Assembly: GCF_028898845.1 (NCBI RefSeq)
Contig: NZ_CP118574.1
Coordinates: forward strand, 4,251,001 to 4,315,000
DNA from: Streptomyces sp. WZ-12
GTDB taxonomy: Bacteria > Actinomycetota > Actinomycetes > Streptomycetales > Streptomycetaceae
Length of the DNA: 64,000 nt
Direction: 5' to 3'
The notes beneath the pieces were generated by a model. That model worked only from the letters and a program-made list of their open reading frames with translations. It did no database searches and was not told the origin of the DNA. The number at the start of each line of letters is the position of its first letter. The first letter of the stretch is position 1. A program made the translations under genes and the position numbers. This document shows positions 59,071 to 64,000 of this stretch, piece by piece.

Positions 59071-59079
59071 TTATCCACA
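59071..59079 (+). promoter_or_regulatory. DnaA-box-like site overlapping a -10
   Basis: TTATCCACA, the classical DnaA box, shares three bases with the minus-strand -10 TAACTT of the methyltransferase gene. Confidence 0.35.
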
Positions 59080-59130
59080 GCCCGCCGGCCTCGCCAACGC
59101 GATTTCCGCGGCCGGGCGCAGAATGGCCCC

Positions 59131-61035
59131 ATGACTGACGAGACCACAGGCCCCGGCCACACCCCCGCCGCCCCGACCCCCGCCTCCTCCTCTTCCGCCG
59201 ACGCCAGGGAAACGCAGGAAGCCACCGACGCGACGACGGCCGGCATGCCGGACTGGGAGAAGCGCTTCCGCGCCCCGCGGATCGGGCTTCCCGAGTGGGC
59301 GGAGTACGCCCCCGACCGCTCCCTGTTCGTCTCGAACGCCACCGGCACCTTCGAGCTCTACGCGTGGGACCGCGCCACCGGCGCCCAGCGGCAGGCCACC
59401 GACCGCCCGCACGGCACGACGGACGGCACCCTCTCGCCCGACGGCGCCTGGATCTGGTGGTTCTCCGACACCGACGGCGACGAGTTCGGCGTCTGGATGC
59501 GGCAGCCCTTCGCCGGCGGCCCGGACGAGCCCGCCGCACCCGGGCTCGCCGCCTCCTACCCGGGCGGCCTGGCGCTGCACCGCGACGGCACGGCGGTCAT
59601 CGGCCGCTCCACGGACGAGGACGGCTCGACGATCCACGTCGTGCGGCCCGGGGAGCAGCCCGTGGAGATCTACCGCCACCGCGAGTCGGCGGGCGTCGGG
59701 GACCTCTCCCACGACGGCTCGCTGATCGCCATCGAGCACACCGAGCACGGCGACGCGATGCACTCCGCCATCCGCGTCGTCCGGCCGGACGGCTCGACGG
59801 TCGCCGAGCTCGACGACACCCGCGGCGGCACCGAGGAACTGGGCCTGTCGGTCATGGGTTTCGCCCCCGTGGACGGCGACAGCCGGCTGCTGGTGGGGCA
59901 CCAGCGGCGGGGCCGCTGGGAGCCGATGCTCTGGGACCCGCTGACGGGCGTGGAGACCCCGCTGGAGATCGACCTGCCCGGCGACGTGGGCGCGGACTGG
60001 TACCCGGACGGCTCGGCCCTCCTGGTGGAGCACGAGTACCAGGCCCGCAGCGAACTGTGGCGCTACGCCCTGGCCGGTGCCCCGGGCGCCCCCCTGGACC
60101 GCGTCGACACCCCCGCCGGCACGGTCTCGGGCGCCACCGCCCGTCCCGACGGGACGGTGGAGTTCCTGTGGTCGTCCGCCGCCCAGCCCCCGGAGGTGCG
60201 GTCGACGAACGGCACGGTGGTCCTGGACCCGCCCGGCCTGGAGGCCCCCGGCTCGGTCCCGGTGACCGACGCCTGGGTGGACGGCCCCGGCGGCCGCATC
60301 CACGCCCTGGTCCAACAGCCGCCCGGCGCCGGCCCGTTCCCCACCGTCTTCGACATCCACGGCGGCCCGACCTGGCACGACAGCGACGCCTTCGCCTCGT
60401 CACCGGCGGCCTGGGTGGACCACGGCTTCGCGGTCGTCCGCGTCAACTACCGCGGCTCGACCGGCTACGGCCGGGCCTGGACGGACGCGCTCAAGCACCG
60501 CGTCGGACTGATCGAGTTGGAGGACATCGCCGCGGTGCGCGAGTGGGCCGTCTCCTCCGGCCTCGCCGACCCCGAGCGGCTGGTGCTCGCCGGCGGCTCC
60601 TGGGGCGGCTATCTGACGCTGCTGGGCATGGGGACCCAGCCGGACGCCTGGGCGCTGGGGCTGGCCGCCGTCCCGGTGGCCGACTACGTCACCGCGTACC
60701 ACGACGAGATGGAAGCCCTCAAGGCCATGGACCGCACCCTCCTGGGCGGGACCCCGGAGGAGGTCCCCGAGCGCTTCGAGGCGTCCTCCCCGCTGACGTA
60801 CGTCGACGCGGTGCGGGCCCCCGTCTACATCTCCGCCGGCGTCAACGACCCCCGCTGCCCGATCCGGCAGGTGGAGAACTACGTCCAGCGCCTGGAGGAG
60901 CGCGGCCACCCGCACGAGGTCTACCGCTACGACGCCGGCCACGGCTCCCTCGTGGTGGAGGAGCGCATCAAGCAGGTCAGCCTGGAACTGGACTTCGCCC
61001 GCCGCCACCTGAAGACGGAAGCGCGGGCCGACTAG
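59131..61035 (+). CDS. S9 family prolyl oligopeptidase-like serine peptidase
   Basis: 634 residues. An N-terminal beta-propeller (about 45-370, strands such as DGTLSPDGAWIWWFSD) caps the alpha/beta hydrolase domain: Ser in LAGGSWGGYL, Asp in SAGVNDPRCP and His in YDAGHGSLV. It resembles acylaminoacyl or dipeptidyl peptidases that trim peptides in the cytoplasm; no signal peptide is seen. CAGAAT lies six bases before the ATG with no ribosome site, suggesting a leaderless mRNA. A poly-G tract follows the stop. Confidence 0.93.
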   Translation: MTDETTGPGHTPAAPTPASSSSADARETQEATDATTAGMPDWEKRFRAPRIGLPEWAEYAPDRSLFVSNATGTFELYAWDRATGAQRQATDRPHGTTDGTLSPDGAWIWWFSDTDGDEFGVWMRQPFAGGPDEPAAPGLAASYPGGLALHRDGTAVIGRSTDEDGSTIHVVRPGEQPVEIYRHRESAGVGDLSHDGSLIAIEHTEHGDAMHSAIRVVRPDGSTVAELDDTRGGTEELGLSVMGFAPVDGDSRLLVGHQRRGRWEPMLWDPLTGVETPLEIDLPGDVGADWYPDGSALLVEHEYQARSELWRYALAGAPGAPLDRVDTPAGTVSGATARPDGTVEFLWSSAAQPPEVRSTNGTVVLDPPGLEAPGSVPVTDAWVDGPGGRIHALVQQPPGAGPFPTVFDIHGGPTWHDSDAFASSPAAWVDHGFAVVRVNYRGSTGYGRAWTDALKHRVGLIELEDIAAVREWAVSSGLADPERLVLAGGSWGGYLTLLGMGTQPDAWALGLAAVPVADYVTAYHDEMEALKAMDRTLLGGTPEEVPERFEASSPLTYVDAVRAPVYISAGVNDPRCPIRQVENYVQRLEERGHPHEVYRYDAGHGSLVVEERIKQVSLELDFARRHLKTEARAD

Positions 61036-61049
61036 CGACGACGCGGCGC

Positions 61050-61091
61050 GGGGGGGGGGGGGGGGGGGGGGGGAGGGGGAGGGGGAGGGGG
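61050..61091 (+). repeat. Poly-G tract with AGGGGG repeats
   Basis: A run of 24 G (61050-61073) is followed by three AGGGGG units. It lies between the peptidase and SURF1 stop codons, in a 96-base gap. Length errors are common in such runs. Confidence 0.95.
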
Positions 61092-61131
61092 AAAGCCCCA
61101 GGGCCGGCCTCACGCCCCCGCCTACCGCCCG

Positions 61132-62028
61132 CTACGCCCCCTGAGGCTCCCGCGTCTCCTCCAGGCTCTCCGCCCCCTCGGCCGCCTCTCCGCCACCCGA
61201 GCCACCAGGGCCACCAGGGCCCCCCGGGCCGCTCGGCTCTTCCGGGGCGATGCCCAACGCCGCGTCCCTGGCGGCCTCGGCCTCGCGGCGGACCAGGCGG
61301 AACCACATGAAGAGCACGAAGCCCGCGAAGACGAACCACTCGCCGGTGTAGCCGAGGTTCTGGAACGCCTTCATGTCCAGGCCGCTGCCCTCCGCAGCGG
61401 CCGGCGGGACAGCGTGCAGCGGGGCGGGCGGGTCGGTGAGCGTGATCCAGGCGTCGTAGACGCCGTACGGCACGATGTTGACCAGCGAGGCCGCGCTGAT
61501 CATGCCGAGCTGCCCCTTCGGCAGGCCGCCGCCCGCCTGGACGCCGGCGGTGCCCTGGTTCTCCGACGCCTGGAGCGCGCCGACCACCGTGACCTCGCCC
61601 TTCGGCGGCGCGGGCGCCTTCGCCGCATCGGCCGTGGAGTTGGCGTCACCGGGCAGCCAGCCGCGCACGACCGGCAGCGCCTTGCCGCCGTCCGTGCGCA
61701 GCAGGGTCAGGACGTAGAAGCCCTGCCGGTCGCCGTGCTTGCCCTGCAAGGTGCGTCCCGGCACGAGGAGTTGGTGCTCGGCGTCGTAGCGGCCGCGGGC
61801 GCTCGCCTGGCGGCCGGAGGTGACCTGGTCGACCGGCAGCAGGCTCTGCAGGGGCCGGGGCGCCGCGGCCTTGGCATCGGCGGACCGGTTCTCCTGCTGC
61901 TGGTGCGAGGCGACCCGGTCGTCGAAGCGGCTCAGTTGCCAGCTCCCCATGAAGATGCAGAAGGGGATCGCCAGTACGGCGAAGACGTTGATTCCCCACC
62001 ACCGCGGGGTCAGCAGGAACCGGTACAC
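61132..62028 (-). CDS. SURF1-family cytochrome oxidase assembly protein
   Basis: 298 residues from GTG 62028 (VYRFLLTPRWWG). Two membrane helices (GINVFAVLAIPFCIFMGSWQ and WFVFAGFVLFMWFRLV) flank an extracytoplasmic domain with the family features WQLSRF, ARGRYDAEHQLLVPGR and VVRGWLPG. It assists haem insertion into the aa3 oxidase. The Gly/Glu-rich tail is cytoplasmic. The frame is open upstream to 62169 but the start used matches the family. Confidence 0.92.
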   Translation of the reverse strand: MYRFLLTPRWWGINVFAVLAIPFCIFMGSWQLSRFDDRVASHQQQENRSADAKAAAPRPLQSLLPVDQVTSGRQASARGRYDAEHQLLVPGRTLQGKHGDRQGFYVLTLLRTDGGKALPVVRGWLPGDANSTADAAKAPAPPKGEVTVVGALQASENQGTAGVQAGGGLPKGQLGMISAASLVNIVPYGVYDAWITLTDPPAPLHAVPPAAAEGSGLDMKAFQNLGYTGEWFVFAGFVLFMWFRLVRREAEAARDAALGIAPEEPSGPGGPGGPGGSGGGEAAEGAESLEETREPQGA

Positions 62029-62219
62029 CCCATCAACGGTACGGGGCCCGCCCGGCACGGCCGCACCGCCCCCTCCCCGCCGCCGCTCGGCCCCCGGGAC
62101 CTGGCCGGTTGCCGTGACGACGGGCACCGCCAGCGACGCCCCGGACCACGGTACGAACTCCGGCCGCACCGGCCACGGCCGACCGTGCCGCCGCCGTGCC
62201 TAAGGCGTCGCCACCGCCG

Positions 62220-63476
62220 CTACGGCATCGCCACCGGCGCCGTCCGGTACACCGTGCCGGCGCACGCATCCGGGATCTTGGCGTCGGCCGCCACGGGCTC
62301 GCCCGCCTCCGGGGTGTGGGTGAGGAGCACCCCGCCGGCCGCCGCCCCGCCGTTCGGGGTTCCCTCGCCGCCGCCGGCCTGGCCCTCGGTGCCGCCGTCG
62401 CCCGTCGTCGCCGCGGCGGCCGGCGAGGCCCCCGGTGGCTTGGACGGATCGGGGGTCGGCGACGGTCCCGGGCCGGTGCACCCGGTCTTGCCGCCGCCGG
62501 CCGCCGGGATCCAGGCGAACTTGACCTCGTACGCCTGCCCGGGCTTGAGCACCAGTTGGTCGGGGGTGGTCGCCGGGTCCGGCAGGCCGGTGGCCTCGTC
62601 GCCCGACGTGTGGTCGACGACATGGATCTTGTCGGCCTTGGTGGCGCCCTGCGGGGTGAGGTCCACGGTCCCGCCGCCCTGCACGGTGCAGGCGGCGTTG
62701 GAGGTGTTCACCAGCCGGAACGCGCCGTAGACGCGGCCCGCCGAGTCGGCCGCGCCGACCGTCCCGGTCCCCTTGCCGAGCTGTTCGCGCCCGCAGACCG
62801 GCGAGGTGACGTCCATGGTCGCGTCAGGCGAGGGTGTGTCGTCGCCGGCGCCGAGGCCCGTCCCGGTCTGCTCGGCGCCCTTGTCCGCCTTGCCGGACGG
62901 TCGATCCGGGCCCGGTCTCGCGTCGTTCCCGCCGATCGGCCGGGTGCTGGCCCGTGCGGGGCCCTCGCCGCGCGCGCCGCTGGTGTCGTGGGTGACGTCC
63001 CGACTGCTGGCGGCGTTGGCCGGGCGGTCGCCGGGGTCGTCGCTGAAGTCGGCGACGTGCACCATCGCCGGGACCGCCGTACCGCCGAGCAGCAGCGCCG
63101 CGGCCACGCCCACCACGGCGTGCCGCCGCCGCTGGCGCCGGGCCGGCACCGCCCGCCGCAGTTGGTCCAACGCGTCCGGCGTGGGCTCCAGGTCGGCGAC
63201 GCTGGACCGCAGCAGCCGTCTCAGCTCGTCCTCGCCGCCGAAGCCGGCATCCCGGGACGCGTCCCGCTCGTCCGCGCCCCGGCCGCTGGCATCGCGCTCA
63301 CCCGCGCCGCCGTGATCACCGGCGTCACCGTGAACGCCCGCGTCACCGCGGTCGCTCACGCCACTACGGCCACCGGCGCCCCGACCACCGTCGTACGCCG
63401 TGCCGCCGGCCCCCCGACCGGTCTCGTCCCCCCAGTCACGCCCGCCGTTCCCGCTGTTGGGACCTGCCGCACTCAC
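62220..63476 (-). CDS. Membrane protein partner of the SigE-family sigma factor
   Basis: 418 residues. A Gly/Asp-rich start (to about 75), then DELRRLLRSSVADLEPTPDA, a basic patch and one membrane helix (AVVGVAAALLLGGTAVPAM), then an extracytoplasmic domain with four Cys (SPVCGREQ, AACTVQGG, TGCTGPG, DACAGTV). Layout and its GTGA overlap with the sigma gene suggest an anti-sigma or sensor partner, though no ZAS zinc motif is visible. Confidence 0.8.
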   Translation of the reverse strand: MSAAGPNSGNGGRDWGDETGRGAGGTAYDGGRGAGGRSGVSDRGDAGVHGDAGDHGGAGERDASGRGADERDASRDAGFGGEDELRRLLRSSVADLEPTPDALDQLRRAVPARRQRRRHAVVGVAAALLLGGTAVPAMVHVADFSDDPGDRPANAASSRDVTHDTSGARGEGPARASTRPIGGNDARPGPDRPSGKADKGAEQTGTGLGAGDDTPSPDATMDVTSPVCGREQLGKGTGTVGAADSAGRVYGAFRLVNTSNAACTVQGGGTVDLTPQGATKADKIHVVDHTSGDEATGLPDPATTPDQLVLKPGQAYEVKFAWIPAAGGGKTGCTGPGPSPTPDPSKPPGASPAAAATTGDGGTEGQAGGGEGTPNGGAAAGGVLLTHTPEAGEPVAADAKIPDACAGTVYRTAPVAMP

Positions 63477-63973
63477 GCCGGAGCCTCCATGGCGACGCGG
63501 AGCGCCGCGATTCCCCGCGAGCCGTAGGCCTTCACCGAGCCGAGCGATATCCCCAGCGTCTCGGCGACCTGAGCCTCCGTCATGTCCGCGAAGTAGCGGA
63601 GCACCAGCACCTCGCGCTGGCGGCGCTGCAAGCCGCGCATCGCCTTGATCAATTGGTCCCGCTCCAGCAGGTCGTACGCGCCTTCCTCGGCGCTCGCCAT
63701 GTCGGGCATCGGCTTGGAGAGCAGCTTCAGCCCGAGGATCCGGCGGCGCAGCGCGGAGCGCGAGAGGTTGACGACCGTCTGCCGCAGGTACGCCAGCGTC
63801 TTCTCGGGGTCGCGCACCCGGTTGCGGGCGGAGTGCACGCGGATGAACGCCTCCTGCACGACGTCCTCGCAGGAGGCGGTGTCGTCGAGCAGCAGGGCGG
63901 CCAGGCCGAGAAGTGAGCGGTAGTGCGCGCGATAGGTCTCGGTGAGGTGGTCGACTGTGGTGCCGGCTGCCAT
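63473..63973 (-). CDS. SigE-family ECF RNA polymerase sigma factor
   Basis: 166 residues. Region 2 is seen in DDTASCEDVVQEAFIRVHS and region 4 in LQRRQREVLVLRYFADMTEA followed by VAETLGISLGSVKAYGSRG. The length and pattern fit the small SigE-like ECF group common in streptomycetes. The stop overlaps the membrane-partner start by four bases. Upstream sequence is cut by the window end. Confidence 0.92.
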   Translation of the reverse strand: MAAGTTVDHLTETYRAHYRSLLGLAALLLDDTASCEDVVQEAFIRVHSARNRVRDPEKTLAYLRQTVVNLSRSALRRRILGLKLLSKPMPDMASAEEGAYDLLERDQLIKAMRGLQRRQREVLVLRYFADMTEAQVAETLGISLGSVKAYGSRGIAALRVAMEAPA

Positions 63974-64000
63974 CGCGTCGTCAGTGTCCCCACGCTGTGT

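Overview
The window is chromosomal DNA of very high GC with strong G/C third-codon bias, frequent GTG starts and many start codons placed 6-8 bases behind a -10 element. Together with bldG, wblA, a streptomycete-type crp and a compact tad locus, this points to a Streptomyces or very close relative. From memory (not checked), the gene order follows the core-genome stretch of S. coelicolor that runs from topA past bldG, acs, nhaA, nth and crp to wblA. I see no insertion sequence, prophage, CRISPR array, rRNA or biosynthetic cluster.

Layout. 1-9 kb: a truncated MFS-type membrane gene (in relatives the N-terminal half of a dTMP kinase fusion), topA, small membrane and secreted proteins, a HemK-like methyltransferase and a lipoprotein. 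9-13.3 kb: a proton-pumping pyrophosphatase, an 829-base gap with no convincing gene, and the bldG/anti-sigma pair. 13.3-21.6 kb: a MrfA-like helicase facing a tad pilus locus (ssd, tadA, tadB, tadC, a 62-residue pilin-like gene, tadE and a TadE-like gene whose frame never closes before running antisense through the helicase). 22-29 kb: a HAD hydrolase, a degenerate Fic protein divergent from a CooC-like ATPase, a polysaccharide-deacetylase lipoprotein and a SulP transporter fused to beta-carbonic anhydrase. 29-38.8 kb: acs, nhaA, a holin-like protein, an epoxide-hydrolase-like enzyme, the nth-Nudix-MarP operon and crp. 38.9-45.2 kb: a nucleotidyltransferase, Nudix and metallo-beta-lactamase-fold genes, RidA, a DUF4177 protein, two ArsA/Get3-like ATPases and wblA. 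45.6-64 kb: a class A penicillin-binding protein, a YqeY protein, a phosphoesterase, tRNA-Pro(CGG), a large HTH/nSTAND/WD40 protein, two peptidases, a lipoprotein, a methyltransferase, SURF1, and an ECF sigma factor with its membrane partner.

Themes. The window mixes housekeeping (topology, acetate activation, pH/sodium, base-excision repair, cytochrome oxidase assembly, peptidoglycan synthesis) with developmental control (BldG and its anti-sigma partner, Crp, WblA). TTA codons, readable only with the bldA tRNA, lie in the first gene of the tad locus and in the open tail of its last gene, which suggests developmental timing of this pilus-like system. The most unusual items are the stop-less TadE-like frame with its 22-copy hexamer repeat, the in-frame TGA ahead of the helicase, the Walker A departures in Ssd and the second ArsA protein, the degenerate Fic protein, and the nSTAND-WD40 protein beside tRNA-Pro.
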